A DNA stretch of 64,000 bases from the NCBI RefSeq assembly GCF_001428665.1, contig NZ_LMIJ01000047.1:63450-127449 (forward strand). Reading direction: 5' to 3'. Each line of letters starts with the position of its first letter. Positions within the stretch are counted from its first letter, which is position 1. This document shows positions 45,062 through 54,462 of the stretch, in pieces. Below the pieces are notes generated by a model, which worked only from the letters and a program-made list of their open reading frames with translations, searched no databases and was not told where the DNA came from. The DNA comes from Acidovorax sp. Root219 (GTDB lineage Bacteria > Pseudomonadota > Gammaproteobacteria > Burkholderiales > Burkholderiaceae_C). The position numbers were made by a program, and so were the translations under genes.

Positions 45062-48000
45062 ATGGCAAAGATCCTCGTCGTGGACGACCAGGCCCCCAAC
45101 CGGGCCCTGGTCGTCACGCTGGTGCGGCATGGCGGCCATGAGGCCCTGGAGGCCGTGGACGGTGCGCAGGCGCTGGCTCTGGTGCGCGCCGAGCGGCCGG
45201 CGCTGGTGATCTCGGACATCCTCATGCCCACCATGGACGGCTACGAGTTCGTGCGCCAGCTGCGCTCCGATCCCGCGCTGGCGGCCACCCGGGTCATCTT
45301 CTACAGTGCCCACTACCAGGGGGAGCAGGCGCGCAGCCTGGCGCTGGCCGGAGGCGTCTCGGAGGTGCTGGTCAAGCCCTGCGAGCCGCAGGACATCCTG
45401 CGCGCCATCGAACGCACGCTGGCGCAGGCGGCTCGCGGCTTCGAGGGCGCACCCCCGGTCGTGGAGCCAGCCTTCCGCTCCCAGCACCTGCGCCTGGTGA
45501 CCGACAAGCTGCGGGGCAACGTGGTGGAGCTGGAGGCCACCAACCGCCGGCTGGCGGCGCTCACCGAGCTCAATCTGCAGCTGGCCTCCGAGCGCGACCC
45601 GGCCATGCTGCTCAACAAGGTCTGCACGGGAGCACGCGAACTCATAGGCGCCCAGTACGCCGTGCTGTGCGCCGTGCGCAAGCCGGGCGATGCGTCGCTG
45701 GTGTGCACCAGTGGCATCGACCCGGTGCTGGCGCGCTCGCTGCCTGCGCCCGATGCCTCGTCAGGCCTGCTGGGGCGGCTGCAGACGGAGCGCCGCTCGC
45801 AGCGGCTGCTCAACCCCGGCGGCGACCCCACCATGGCGGGTCTGCCGCAGGGCTACCCGCCGCTGTACTGCGCGCTGGAGGCGCCGGTCACCTCGCTGGC
45901 TTCGTCCTATGGCTGGATCTGCCTGGCCAACAAGGAGGGGGCCGACCACTTCAGCGCCGAGGACGAACGCATCCTGTCCATCCTGGCGGCCCAGGTGGGG
46001 CGCATCTATGAAAACGGCAGCCTCTACCTGGAGGTGCAGCGCCATGCCGAGCAACTGCACATCGAGGTGATCGAGCGCCGGCGGGCCCTGGAGGAGCTGC
46101 GTGCCAGCGAGGCCAGATTGCACCGGGCGCAGGTGCTGGCCAAGATCACCCACATCATCAGCGGACCGGGCGGGCAGTTCGAGAGCTGGCCCGCCACGCT
46201 GGCGCAGATGCTGCGGCGCGACCCGAACACCATGCCGGCGTCTGCCCGGGAATGGATCGGCATGGTGTACGCCGACGACCGTGCACTGGTGCGCAGCATG
46301 GCCTTGCAGGCGGTGCGCGAAGGCGTGCGCATGGACTTCACCTACCGCCTGTGGCGTGCCGATGGGGCGCTCTTGCACCTGCGCCAGGTGATGGAGCCGC
46401 TGCCCGGCGAAGGCGCTGCCCCCGAAGGCTTGCGCTGGTTCAACACCATCCAGGATGTCACGGCGCAAAAGCGGGCCGAAGAAGCGCTGCGCGAGAGCGA
46501 CCGGCGCTTCAACGAACTGCTCGACAAGGTCGAGATGGCCTCGCTGATGCTGGACCGCAACGGCTGCATCACCTACTGCAACGACTGCCTGCTGCGCCTG
46601 ACGGGCTGGGAGCGCGGCGAGATCTTCGGACGCAACTGGTTCGAGCTGTTCCTGCCGCCGGGCATGGACGGCATGCAGCGGGGGTTCGAGGACATGCTGG
46701 CCGACCGGCCGGCCGCCTGGCATTTCGAGCAGGAGATCCTTACGCGGTCCGGCGGGCGCCGGCTGGTGTACTGGAACAACACGGTGCTGCGCTCCGTCGA
46801 TGGCGAGGCCATGGGCATCGCCTGCCTGGGCGAGGACATCACCGAGCGGCGCGAGGCCGAGCTCAAGATCAAGCGCCTCAACCGCGTCTATGCCGTGCTC
46901 AGCGGCATCAGCACGCTGCTGGTGCGCATGCGCAGCCGCCAGGAGCTGTTTGCCCAGTCCTGCGACATCGCGGTGCGGCACGGGAAGTTCCGCATGGCCT
47001 GGATCGGCCGGGTCGACCGCGCGGCGCAGCAGGTGATTCCCATGGCCATCGCCGGCACCGACCCGGACTTCTTCGACGACCTTGCCGGCCGCCTGTCGTA
47101 TGCGGACGAGCCCTCGGGCGTCTACAGCCTCACGGCCACGGTGGTGCGAGAAAAGCGCGCCGTGGTCTGCGACCAGGTCGAAGGCGATCCCCGGGTGCTG
47201 CTGCCGGCCAGGCTGCAGGCCCGTTCGGTGGCCTCCCTGGCCGTGCTGCCCCTGTTGGTGGCACACGAGGTGGTGGGCGTAATGGCGCTGTTTTCCGACG
47301 AGGCCAGCTTCTTCGATGCCACCGAGATGAAGCTCCTGGGCGAGCTGGCCGGCGACATCAGCTTTGCGCTTGACCACCTCGAAAAATCCGACCGCCTGAA
47401 CTACCTGGCCTACTACGATGACATCACCACCTTGCCCAACCGCACGCTGTTTCTGGACCGCGTGAACCAGCACATGCGTGCGCGCGAGGGCCACCGGCCG
47501 CAGGGTGCGCCCTTCCTGGGGGTGGCGCTGATCGACGTGAACCGCTTTCGCATCGTCAACGACACGCTGGGGCGCTCGCTGGGCGACGAGCTGCTCAAGC
47601 TGGTGGCGCAGCGCCTGCAGTTGCATGCCAGTGCGATGGACATGCTGGCGCGCATTGGCGTCAACAGCTTTGGCGTGGCCGTGTGCGAGGCGCGCGATGC
47701 GAGTGCGGTGGCCATGGCCGTGGACCACCTGGTGCGCGCCTGCTTCGACGAGCCCTTCCAGCTGGGCACGCAGGAGCTGCGCATCACTGCGAAGGCGGGC
47801 GTGGCCCTGTTCCCCATGGATGGCGGCGATGCCGAGGCGCTGCTGCGCAATGCCGAGGCCGCGCTCAAGAAGGCCAAGGCCTCGGCCGACGCGCTGATGT
47901 TCTACACCTCGGAGATGAATCTGCGCGTGGCCGAAGCGCTGAGCCTGGAGAACCACCTGCGCGAAGCGCTGGAGCGCGGCGAGTTCGTGCTGCACTACCA

Positions 48001-48715
48001 GCCCAAGCTGCACCTGGCCAGCGGCGAGGTGACCGGCGCCGAGGCCCTGATCCGCTGGAACGACCCGCGGCGCGGCCTGGTGCCGCCGGGGCAGTTCATC
48101 CCCATCCTCGAAGAGACCGGCCTGATCTACGACGTGGGCCGCTGGGCCCTGGGCCAGGCGCTGGCCGACAACCTGCGCTGGCGCGCCGCAGGCCTGGCGC
48201 CAATACGGGTGGCGGTGAATGTCTCCTTCCTGCAGCTGCGCCACCGGGGTTTCATCGAACAGGTGCGCGCGGCTGTGGCGCACGGCCCAGAGGCTGCTGC
48301 CGGGCTGGAGCTGGAGATCACCGAGAGCATGGTGATGGACGACGTGCAGCACAGCACCCAGAGCCTGCACGCCATCCGCGAGATGGGCATCACCGTGGCC
48401 ATGGACGATTTCGGCACCGGCTTTTCCTCGCTGAGCTACCTGGCCCGGCTGCCGCTCGACACGCTCAAGATCGACCGCTCGTTCATCCTGCACATCGCCG
48501 CCGGCCCCAAGGGCAGCGCGCTGGTGTCCACCATCATCAACCTGGGGCATTCGCTGGGGCTCAAGGTCGTGGCCGAAGGGGTGGAGACCGAGGAGCAGTC
48601 TCGCCTGCTGGCGCTGCTGGGCTGCGACGAGATCCAGGGCTTTCTCTACAGCCGGCCCGTGCCGGCCGATGTGTTCGAGCAGCAGTTCCTGCGCGGCGCG
48701 CAGCCCGCCAGTTGA
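45062..48715 (+). CDS. REC-GAF-PAS-PAS-GAF-GGDEF-EAL signalling protein (probable c-di-GMP phosphodiesterase)
   Basis: A 1217-residue cytosolic protein. Domains in order: receiver (1-125; phospho-Asp in LVISDILMPTMDGYE), GAF (~165-325), a PAS-like segment (~355-475), PAS (~475-600; ENNTV-type YWNNTVLRSVDG), GAF (~610-765), GGDEF (~775-935) and EAL (~955-1210). The GGDEF loop is degenerate (RIGVNSFG instead of GGDEF), so no cyclase activity is expected. The EAL domain keeps its residues: EALIRW, NVSFLQL, ELEITESM, MDDFGTGFSSL, KIDRSF, AEGVETEEQ, QGFLYSRP. It should therefore hydrolyse c-di-GMP under control of its receiver, fed by the upstream kinase. It begins 25 bp after the response regulator gene. 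Confidence 0.93.
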   Translation: MAKILVVDDQAPNRALVVTLVRHGGHEALEAVDGAQALALVRAERPALVISDILMPTMDGYEFVRQLRSDPALAATRVIFYSAHYQGEQARSLALAGGVSEVLVKPCEPQDILRAIERTLAQAARGFEGAPPVVEPAFRSQHLRLVTDKLRGNVVELEATNRRLAALTELNLQLASERDPAMLLNKVCTGARELIGAQYAVLCAVRKPGDASLVCTSGIDPVLARSLPAPDASSGLLGRLQTERRSQRLLNPGGDPTMAGLPQGYPPLYCALEAPVTSLASSYGWICLANKEGADHFSAEDERILSILAAQVGRIYENGSLYLEVQRHAEQLHIEVIERRRALEELRASEARLHRAQVLAKITHIISGPGGQFESWPATLAQMLRRDPNTMPASAREWIGMVYADDRALVRSMALQAVREGVRMDFTYRLWRADGALLHLRQVMEPLPGEGAAPEGLRWFNTIQDVTAQKRAEEALRESDRRFNELLDKVEMASLMLDRNGCITYCNDCLLRLTGWERGEIFGRNWFELFLPPGMDGMQRGFEDMLADRPAAWHFEQEILTRSGGRRLVYWNNTVLRSVDGEAMGIACLGEDITERREAELKIKRLNRVYAVLSGISTLLVRMRSRQELFAQSCDIAVRHGKFRMAWIGRVDRAAQQVIPMAIAGTDPDFFDDLAGRLSYADEPSGVYSLTATVVREKRAVVCDQVEGDPRVLLPARLQARSVASLAVLPLLVAHEVVGVMALFSDEASFFDATEMKLLGELAGDISFALDHLEKSDRLNYLAYYDDITTLPNRTLFLDRVNQHMRAREGHRPQGAPFLGVALIDVNRFRIVNDTLGRSLGDELLKLVAQRLQLHASAMDMLARIGVNSFGVAVCEARDASAVAMAVDHLVRACFDEPFQLGTQELRITAKAGVALFPMDGGDAEALLRNAEAALKKAKASADALMFYTSEMNLRVAEALSLENHLREALERGEFVLHYQPKLHLASGEVTGAEALIRWNDPRRGLVPPGQFIPILEETGLIYDVGRWALGQALADNLRWRAAGLAPIRVAVNVSFLQLRHRGFIEQVRAAVAHGPEAAAGLELEITESMVMDDVQHSTQSLHAIREMGITVAMDDFGTGFSSLSYLARLPLDTLKIDRSFILHIAAGPKGSALVSTIINLGHSLGLKVVAEGVETEEQSRLLALLGCDEIQGFLYSRPVPADVFEQQFLRGAQPAS

Positions 48716-48788
48716 TGAGGACATTGCTGCCCGGCGGCGGTTCGCAGCTGCCCTATGATTTGGGGCTCTGCATTTGAATGCCAGGCCC

Positions 48789-49328
48789 ATGGGCGAAGAA
48801 CACGACTACCAGCGACCATCCCCAGCGGACGACCAGACGCGCCGCGCACTGCGCACCAACACCCTGGCCATCCTGGCCTTCTGGCTGGTGGTCATGGGGC
48901 TTCTTTACTTCGGCATGAAGCAATTCATGGCGCCGCGCGGTGCCACCGTCACCTCCACCGGCTCGCTGGTGATACCGCGCCACAACGACGGCCATTTCCG
49001 CGTGGCGGGTACCGTCAACGGGGTGCCGGTGAACTTCATGGTGGACACAGGCGCGAGCCTGATCGCGGTGACCGATGCGGTGGCGAAAAAGGCCGGCCTC
49101 ACGGGCGGCGTGCCCACCACCTTCCGCACGGCCAATGGCAACCGCGAGGGCAAGGTCTCGGTTTCCGACTCCATCACCGCGCGCAACCTTGCGGTCTCGG
49201 GCCTGCGCGTGGGCACGGGCTACACCGGCGAGAGCGAAGACGACGCCCTGCTGGGCCAGAACTTTCTGCGCCAGTTCGACGTGGAGATCAAGCGCGACTC
49301 CATGGTGCTCAACCCGCGCGGCAGTTGA
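48789..49328 (+). CDS. Retropepsin-like aspartic protease, membrane-anchored (TIGR02281 type)
   Basis: Protein of 179 residues with one N-terminal membrane helix (about 24-46; LAILAFWLVVMGLLYFGMK) and a periplasmic clan AA domain. The active-site motif is FMVDTGASLIAVTD, with the second conserved region LLGQNFLRQFDVEI. Bacterial proteins of this kind have a single D-T/S-G motif and must dimerise. Role unknown. The start ATG at 48789 (M-G-E-E-H-D) is preferred. The gene is convergent with mmsB, with a terminator between. Confidence 0.88.
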   Translation: MGEEHDYQRPSPADDQTRRALRTNTLAILAFWLVVMGLLYFGMKQFMAPRGATVTSTGSLVIPRHNDGHFRVAGTVNGVPVNFMVDTGASLIAVTDAVAKKAGLTGGVPTTFRTANGNREGKVSVSDSITARNLAVSGLRVGTGYTGESEDDALLGQNFLRQFDVEIKRDSMVLNPRGS

Positions 49329-49353
49329 AAAAAGGCACCGGCACGCCGGTGCC
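49328..49353 (-). terminator. Intrinsic terminator of the mmsB transcript
   Basis: On the minus strand, GGCACCGG, CGTG loop, CCGGTGCC is followed directly by a run of six T. It lies five bases past the mmsB stop (49359). The A-run on the plus strand coincides with the protease stop codon, so only the minus-strand reading has a proper U-tract. Confidence 0.85.
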
Positions 49354-49358
49354 GGGCC

Positions 49359-50246
49359 TCAGCCCTTCTTCTGCACGGACTTGATGATGCTGGAGAAATC
49401 CAGCGCGCCATGGCCCGCCAGGCTGTGCGCCGCATACAGGTTGCGCGCCAGGCCGCCCAGGGGCGTGGCGGCCTTCACGGCGGCGGCATTCTCCTGCGCC
49501 AGGCCCAGGTCCTTGAGCATCAGGTCGGTGCCGAAGCCGCCGGCGTAGCCCTTGCTGGCGGGCGCGGTCTCCATCACGCCGGGCATGGGGTTGTATTTTT
49601 CGAGCGCCCAGTTGCCGCCCGAGCTGCGGCGCATGATCTCCGACAGCACCTTGGGGTCCAGGCCATTGGCCACACCCAGGGCAATCGCTTCGCTGGTGCC
49701 GGCCATCAAAATGCCCAGCAGCATGTTGTTGCAGATCTTGGCCGTCTGGCCCGCACCCACGCCACCGGCGTGGAAGATATTGGCGCCCATCTTTTCGAGC
49801 ACGGGGCGCGCACGCTCCAGGTCGGCCTCGTCGCCGCCGACCATGAAGGTCAGCGTGCCGGCAATGGCGCCCCCAGTGCCGCCCGATACCGGCGCGTCGA
49901 TGAAGGCCACGCCCTTGGCCTTGGCGGCCTCGGCCACCTTGCGCGAGGTCGCGGCGGCGATGGTGGAGCAGTCGATCACCAGCGTGCCGGCCGGCAGCTG
50001 GGCCAGCAGCTCGCCGGTGCCCAGGAACAGGCTGTCCACATGCTGGCTGGCGGGCAGCATGCTGATGACCACTTCTGCGCCCTGCACGGCGGCCGATGCA
50101 TCGGCTGCAATGGCCACGCCATCGGCCGCCAGCTTGTCGCGCGCGGGCTGCGAGAGGTCGAAGGCCCGGACTTCGTGGCCCGCCTTGTGCAGGTTCGCGG
50201 CCATGGGGCCGCCCATGTTGCCCAGACCGATGAATGCGATTTTCAT
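49359..50246 (-). CDS. mmsB: 3-hydroxyisobutyrate dehydrogenase
   Basis: NAD-dependent beta-hydroxyacid dehydrogenase of 295 residues, oxidising 3-hydroxyisobutyrate to methylmalonate semialdehyde in valine breakdown. Start at 50246 gives MKIAFIGLGNMGGPMAANLH, the cofactor fold; the substrate motif is DAPVSGGTGGAIAGTL and the catalytic lysine lies in GAGQTAKICNNMLLG. KYNPMPGVMETAPASKGY near the C-terminus is diagnostic of HIBADH. A product of this enzyme is the substrate of MmsA, encoded 2.6 kb upstream on the same strand. Confidence 0.95.
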   Translation of the reverse strand: MKIAFIGLGNMGGPMAANLHKAGHEVRAFDLSQPARDKLAADGVAIAADASAAVQGAEVVISMLPASQHVDSLFLGTGELLAQLPAGTLVIDCSTIAAATSRKVAEAAKAKGVAFIDAPVSGGTGGAIAGTLTFMVGGDEADLERARPVLEKMGANIFHAGGVGAGQTAKICNNMLLGILMAGTSEAIALGVANGLDPKVLSEIMRRSSGGNWALEKYNPMPGVMETAPASKGYAGGFGTDLMLKDLGLAQENAAAVKAATPLGGLARNLYAAHSLAGHGALDFSSIIKSVQKKG

Positions 50247-50286
50247 GTTCGTATCTCCTTGGTGTCGTTGTGATGTGGAAAGGGGG

Positions 50287-50679
50287 TCAATCCGTGACGA
50301 TGTCTGCGCCCCGGCCAGCGAGTTCCTCACGCAGCACGGAGCGGTGGCAGCGCGCCTCGCTCTCGCAGTAGCAGCCGACCGACATGGCACCATGGTGCGA
50401 AAGGGTGGCCAGCAGGTCCAGCGTGCGGCTGGTCTCGGGCTGGGCCAGTTCCTTGCGGAAGTGTTTGGCGAAGGCCTGCCACTATTTGTCGCTCTGCGCC
50501 TGCTGGCCCTGGGCCATGAGTTCGGCGCTGGGCGAGAGCAGGGGGTACCACACGTCGTACCAGTTCTGGCTGCCGAACTCGGCTTTGGGCACGCCGCGTG
50601 GCGGCCGGCGCACGGTGCCGATGCGGGTGCCTTCACCGGGGGCACGCGGGGTGCCGAGGCGGACGATGCGAAGTGGCAT
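50287..50679 (-). pseudogene. DUF488-family gene interrupted by an in-frame amber codon
   Basis: Reading from ATG 50679, MPLRIVRLGTPRAPGEGTRI and GTVRRPPRGVPKAEF are typical DUF488 sequence. At codon 66 there is a TAG (50482-50484), after which the same frame continues with W-Q-A-F-A-K-H-F-R-K and SVGCYCESEARCHRSVLREEL, the conserved end of the family, to a stop at 50287. The whole would be about 130 residues, full length for the family, so only one codon is wrong. Relatives as I recall them have Gln there, so a single C-to-T change (CAG to TAG) explains it. Real mutation, sequencing error, or amber suppression are the alternatives. Function of DUF488 is unknown. Confidence 0.8.
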
Positions 50680-50703
50680 GGTGGTGGCTTCCTGGGTGGC
50701 GCG

Positions 50704-51159
50704 TCAGTCGTCGGCCTCGAAGATGCTGTGGCGCTTGGTCGCTGGCTTCTTTTTGGTGGCGGTGCCTGGCTTTTTTGTGGCCGGGCTGGCCTTGGCAGCG
50801 GCCGACTTGCGCGGCGGCGTGGCCTTGGCCTGGGGGTTGTATGCCAGGGCCGTGTCGATCCAGAAGCTCCACTGCGTGCGCGTGGCGTAGCCATTGGGCT
50901 CGATCCAGAAGTAGCCCTTCATGCCGCCACCGGGCGACAGCTCGCGCGTGTTCTGCATTTCCTGGAACTCCGGGTGGCGGTCCGGCGGCAGGCGCACCAG
51001 CAGCTCTTCGCCTTTGACGCCGATGCACAGCTTGCCATCCACGAAGAAGCAATAGCAGCCGAACATGGTGCGCTCGTCCCCATCGCTGCGCTGCGCCAGC
51101 GCGGCGCGCACGGCGTCGATCAGGTGCAGGGTCTCGTCGGAAAGGGGGCGGGCGGGCAT
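50704..51159 (-). CDS. TfoX/Sxy N-terminal domain protein
   Basis: Protein of 151 residues. Residues ~1-105 match the TfoX N-terminal domain (DERTMFGCYCFFVDGKLCIG, GVKGEELLVRLPPD, MKGYFWIEPNGYAT); the tail is a Lys/Ala/Thr-rich, basic and disordered segment. The C-terminal Sxy domain needed for natural competence control is absent, so a competence role should not be assumed. It lies 13 bp downstream of the acyl-CoA dehydrogenase gene and 24 bp before the broken DUF488 gene, all on the minus strand. Confidence 0.85.
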   Translation of the reverse strand: MPARPLSDETLHLIDAVRAALAQRSDGDERTMFGCYCFFVDGKLCIGVKGEELLVRLPPDRHPEFQEMQNTRELSPGGGMKGYFWIEPNGYATRTQWSFWIDTALAYNPQAKATPPRKSAAAKASPATKKPGTATKKKPATKRHSIFEADD

Positions 51160-51172
51160 GGGTTCGGCGGGC

Positions 51173-52339
51173 TCAGCGGATCACGTCAGGGGCATCGCCG
51201 TCGAGCATGCGCCGCGCAATGATCACGCGCATGATCTCGTTGGTGCCCTCCAGGATCTGGTGCACGCGCGCATCGCGCAGCAGCCGCTCCAGCGGGTACT
51301 CGCGGATGTAGCCGTAGCCGCCATGCAACTGCAGCGCCTCGTTGCACACGGTAAAGCCCACATCGGTGGCAAAGCGCTTGGCCATGGCGCAGTAGGTGCT
51401 CGCATTCGGGTCGCCCGCGTCGAGCTTGCTGGCGGCCATGCGCACCATCTGGCGCGCGGCCACTAGCTCGGTGACCATGTCGGCCAGCTTGAACTGTAGC
51501 GCCTGGAAGCTCGCAATCGGCTTGCCGAACTGCTTGCGGTCGTGCATGTACTGTTGCGCCTGCGTGAGCGCGCCCTGGGCCGCGCCCACCGAGCAGGTGG
51601 CGATGTTGATGCGACCGCCGTCCAGGCCCTTCATGGCAATCTTGAAGCCCTCGCCCTCGCGGCCGAGCAGGTGGTCGGCCGCAATGCGCACGTTGTCGAA
51701 GCTGATGGTGCGCGTGGGCTGGCTGTTCCAGCCCATCTTTTCTTCTTTCTTGCCGTAGCTGATGCCCGGTGTGTCGGCCGGCACCGCAAAGGCCGAGATG
51801 CCGCCCGCACCCGAGGCCGCATCACCCGTGCGGGCCATCAGCACCAGCACGTCGGTGGCGCCCGCGCCCGAGATGAAGGCCTTCGCGCCATTGATCACGT
51901 ACTCATGCCCCACCAGCTCGGCCCGGGTCTTGAGCGAGGCCGCGTCCGAGCCCGCGCCGGGCTCCGTCAGGCAGTACGAGGCGAGCTTTTCGCCGGTGGT
52001 CAGCAGCGGGCCCCAGTGGTCGCGCACGGCCGGCGTGGCCCAGGTGCCCAGCATCCAGGTCGCCATGTTGTGGATGGTGATGAAGGCCGTGGTGGACGGG
52101 TCCACCGCCGCCAATTCCTCGAAGACCAGCGTGGCATCGAGCCGCGGCAGGGCCAGGCCGCCCGCAGCCTCGGGCGCATACAGGCCGCAAAAGCCCAGCT
52201 CGCCGGCCTTGGCAATGGCCTCCTTGGGGAAGATGCCTTCGGCGTCCCAGTGCGCCGCGTGAGGCGCGAACTCGGCCCGCGCAAAGTCGCGGGCCGTCTG
52301 GGCAAAGGCGCGTTGTTCTTCGGAGAGCTCAAAGTCCAT
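51173..52339 (-). CDS. Acyl-CoA dehydrogenase, probable isobutyryl-CoA dehydrogenase
   Basis: FAD enzyme of 388 residues. Start at 52339 gives MDFELSEEQRAFAQTARDFA, the family opening. Motifs: CLTEPGAGSDAASLKT for flavin/substrate binding, FAVPADTPGISYGKKEEKMGWNSQ (cited in part), and the C-terminal QLHGGYGYIREYPLERLLRD with LEGTNEIMRVIIAR carrying the catalytic Glu region. GKKEEKMGWNSQPT is characteristic of isobutyryl-CoA dehydrogenases, and the neighbouring mmsB and mmsA support valine catabolism. 2-methylbutyryl- or short-chain acyl-CoA specificity is the alternative. Confidence 0.9.
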   Translation of the reverse strand: MDFELSEEQRAFAQTARDFARAEFAPHAAHWDAEGIFPKEAIAKAGELGFCGLYAPEAAGGLALPRLDATLVFEELAAVDPSTTAFITIHNMATWMLGTWATPAVRDHWGPLLTTGEKLASYCLTEPGAGSDAASLKTRAELVGHEYVINGAKAFISGAGATDVLVLMARTGDAASGAGGISAFAVPADTPGISYGKKEEKMGWNSQPTRTISFDNVRIAADHLLGREGEGFKIAMKGLDGGRINIATCSVGAAQGALTQAQQYMHDRKQFGKPIASFQALQFKLADMVTELVAARQMVRMAASKLDAGDPNASTYCAMAKRFATDVGFTVCNEALQLHGGYGYIREYPLERLLRDARVHQILEGTNEIMRVIIARRMLDGDAPDVIR

Positions 52340-52386
52340 GGTGTCTGTCTCGCTGTCGTCTTTGTTGTTCTGTTGGGGCAATGCGC

Positions 52387-52785
52387 TCAAGGCTTGGCGG
52401 GGCTGTCCATGCTGAGCCAGCGCATCAGCCCCTTGCGGCGCTCCTGCGTCTCGCGGGTCAGGCACTCGTGGTAAAGCCGGGGCCCTTCGGGCTGCTGCTC
52501 GCTGGCACGCGTGGCCTGCTTGCACTGCGTGGTGCGCGCGCGCAGCCAGGCCGAATGCTCCTGGCGCAGCTGCGGGCGCTCATGCGCCGACAGGGCTCGC
52601 ATCACGTCGCCGTAGAGCACGGCCATGGTGGTGTCTGCCGTCTGGAAATCCTGCACTGCGCAGGCATTGGTCTCGGCCACCGTGCCGCCTTGCCGGCAGG
52701 CGGCACCGGCCTGGGCGAGTGCGATGGATGGACCCATGAGCAAGGGTAGGGCGCAGGCAATGGCCTGGGCAGCAAGGCGCGACAT
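52387..52785 (-). CDS. LprI-like (DUF1311) secreted protein
   Basis: Protein of 132 residues with a signal peptide (MSRLAAQAIACALPLLMGPS, cleavage near IALAQA). The mature part has four or more cysteines and the alpha-helical pattern of lysozyme-inhibitor LprI family proteins (AETNACAVQDFQTADTTM, RQEHSAWLRARTTQC, YHECLTRETQERRKGL). Start 52785 is preferred; an ATG 12 codons upstream (52821) would weaken the signal. It lies between mmsA and the acyl-CoA dehydrogenase gene on the same strand but has no known part in valine metabolism. Confidence 0.78.
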   Translation of the reverse strand: MSRLAAQAIACALPLLMGPSIALAQAGAACRQGGTVAETNACAVQDFQTADTTMAVLYGDVMRALSAHERPQLRQEHSAWLRARTTQCKQATRASEQQPEGPRLYHECLTRETQERRKGLMRWLSMDSPAKP

Positions 52786-52887
52786 GGTGGCTGGCGGGGA
52801 GGGCAATGGATCTCGGTACATGCAGCCGATTTCACCATGCCCTGCCAGCCATGCCCTCACAACGCACAGCGCCGCCTGGGGCCATTT

Positions 52888-54411
52888 TTACTTCAGGCTG
52901 ATCGTGGTGTTCACACCATGCGAGGTGGTGCTGTCGTCGAACCAGCGGGCCGTCACGGTCTTGGTCTGGGTGTAGAACATCACCACCTGCTTGCCGTAGG
53001 GGCCCAGGTCGCCGAGCTTGGACGCGCGCGAACCCGTGAACGAGAACAGCGGCACCGGCACGGGGATTGGCACGTTGATGCCGACCTGGCCCACGTCGAT
53101 CTCTTCCTGGAACTTGCGCGCTGCGGCACCCGACTGGGTGAAGATGGCCGTGCCGTTGCCGTTGGGGTTGCTGTTGATGAACTCGATGGCTTCGTCGATG
53201 TCGGCTGCAGGCACCAGGGCCAGCACGGGGCCGAAGATTTCCTGGTCGTAGATGGCCATGCCGGGCTGAACGTTCGAGAAGATGGTCGGGCCCACGAAGT
53301 TGCCCTTTTCGTAGCCGGGCACCGTGGGCTTGCGGCCATCGAGTTCCAGCGTGGCGCCGTCGGCAATGCCACGTTTGATCAGGCTCTCCACGCGCTCCAG
53401 GGCGGCGCAGGACACCAGCGGGCCCACGTCGGTGCCCTTTTCGGTGCCGCCGTTGATCTTGAGCGTCTTGGCCTTGGCCACCAGCTCGGGAATCCACTTT
53501 TGCGACTCGCCCACCAGCACCACCACGGGCAGTGCCATGCAGCGCTGGCCGGCAGCGCCGAATGCGGCGCCGGCGATGGCGTTGAGCGTCTGCTCCTTGT
53601 TCGCGTCGGGCAGGATGATGGCGTGGTTCTTGGCGCCCATCATGCACTGCGCACGCTTGCCGGCCAGGGTGGCGCGGTTGTACACATGCGTGCCCACCTT
53701 GGTGGAGCCCACGAAGGAGACGGCCTTGATGTCCTTGTGGTCGCAGATCGCGTTCACGGCCATTTCGCCGCCGTGGATCACGTTGAGCACGCCGGGTGGA
53801 ATGCCGGCTTCCAGCGCCAGTTCCACCAGGCGCATGGTCACCATCGGGTCCTGCTCGGAGGGCTTGAGCACGAAGGTATTGCCCGTGGCGATCGCCATGG
53901 GGAACATCCACAGCGGGATCATCGCCGGGAAGTTGAAGGGCGTGATGCCGGCGCACACACCGAGCGGCTGCAGCAGGGTGTAGGTGTCCACGCCACCGGC
54001 CACGTTGTTGGCCAGCTCGCCCAACTGCAGGTTGCCGATGCTGGCGGCATGCTCCACCACTTCCAGGCCGCGGAACACATCGCCTTCGGCGTCGGGCAGG
54101 GTCTTGCCCTGCTCGGCCGTCAGGATAGCGGCCAGCTCGGCCATGTTCTCGCGGATCAGCTGCTGGTACTTGAGGAAGATGCGGGCACGGGTGCCGATGG
54201 GTGTCTTCTTCCAGGTCTTGAAGGCGTCCTTGGCCGAGGCCACGGCGGCATCGATCTCTTCGGCCGTTGCAAACGGCACACGGGCCAGCACCTGTTGCGT
54301 GGCCGGGTTCACCACGTCACGCCACTCGGTGGTCTTGGACTCGACGAACTGGCCGCCGATCAGCAGCTTGACGGTGGGGGCCAGTACGGCCGAAGAGGTA
54401 GGTGCGTTCAT
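52888..54411 (-). CDS. mmsA: CoA-acylating methylmalonate-semialdehyde dehydrogenase
   Basis: Aldehyde dehydrogenase of 507 residues converting methylmalonate semialdehyde to propionyl-CoA, the last step of valine and a step of thymine degradation. Start at 54411 (M-N-A-P-T-S) follows GGAGACAACCCG. Family features: [16 protein letters not shown], the coenzyme turn [12 protein letters not shown], and the catalytic Cys in [11 protein letters not shown]; MmsA-type enzymes lack the usual general-base Glu, and here the corresponding region reads [14 protein letters not shown], as expected. First gene of the valine set and divergent from a LysR gene. Confidence 0.96.
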   Translation of the reverse strand: MNAPTSSAVLAPTVKLLIGGQFVESKTTEWRDVVNPATQQVLARVPFATAEEIDAAVASAKDAFKTWKKTPIGTRARIFLKYQQLIRENMAELAAILTAEQGKTLPDAEGDVFRGLEVVEHAASIGNLQLGELANNVAGGVDTYTLLQPLGVCAGITPFNFPAMIPLWMFPMAIATGNTFVLKPSEQDPMVTMRLVELALEAGIPPGVLNVIHGGEMAVNAICDHKDIKAVSFVGSTKVGTHVYNRATLAGKRAQCMMGAKNHAIILPDANKEQTLNAIAGAAFGAAGQRCMALPVVVLVGESQKWIPELVAKAKTLKINGGTEKGTDVGPLVSCAALERVESLIKRGIADGATLELDGRKPTVPGYEKGNFVGPTIFSNVQPGMAIYDQEIFGPVLALVPAADIDEAIEFINSNPNGNGTAIFTQSGAAARKFQEEIDVGQVGINVPIPVPVPLFSFTGSRASKLGDLGPYGKQVVMFYTQTKTVTARWFDDSTTSHGVNTTISLK

Positions 54412-54462
54412 CGGGTTGTCTCCTGAAAGTGGGGGCGCGAAAACGGGGAAGTATCTGGCAAC

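Noticed and set aside
45761-48790. A ~1000-codon minus-strand frame opposite the REC-GAF-PAS-GGDEF-EAL gene
   Set aside because: Composition is His/Ala/Gly/Gln-rich as in other antisense frames, and the sense frame has seven recognisable domains.
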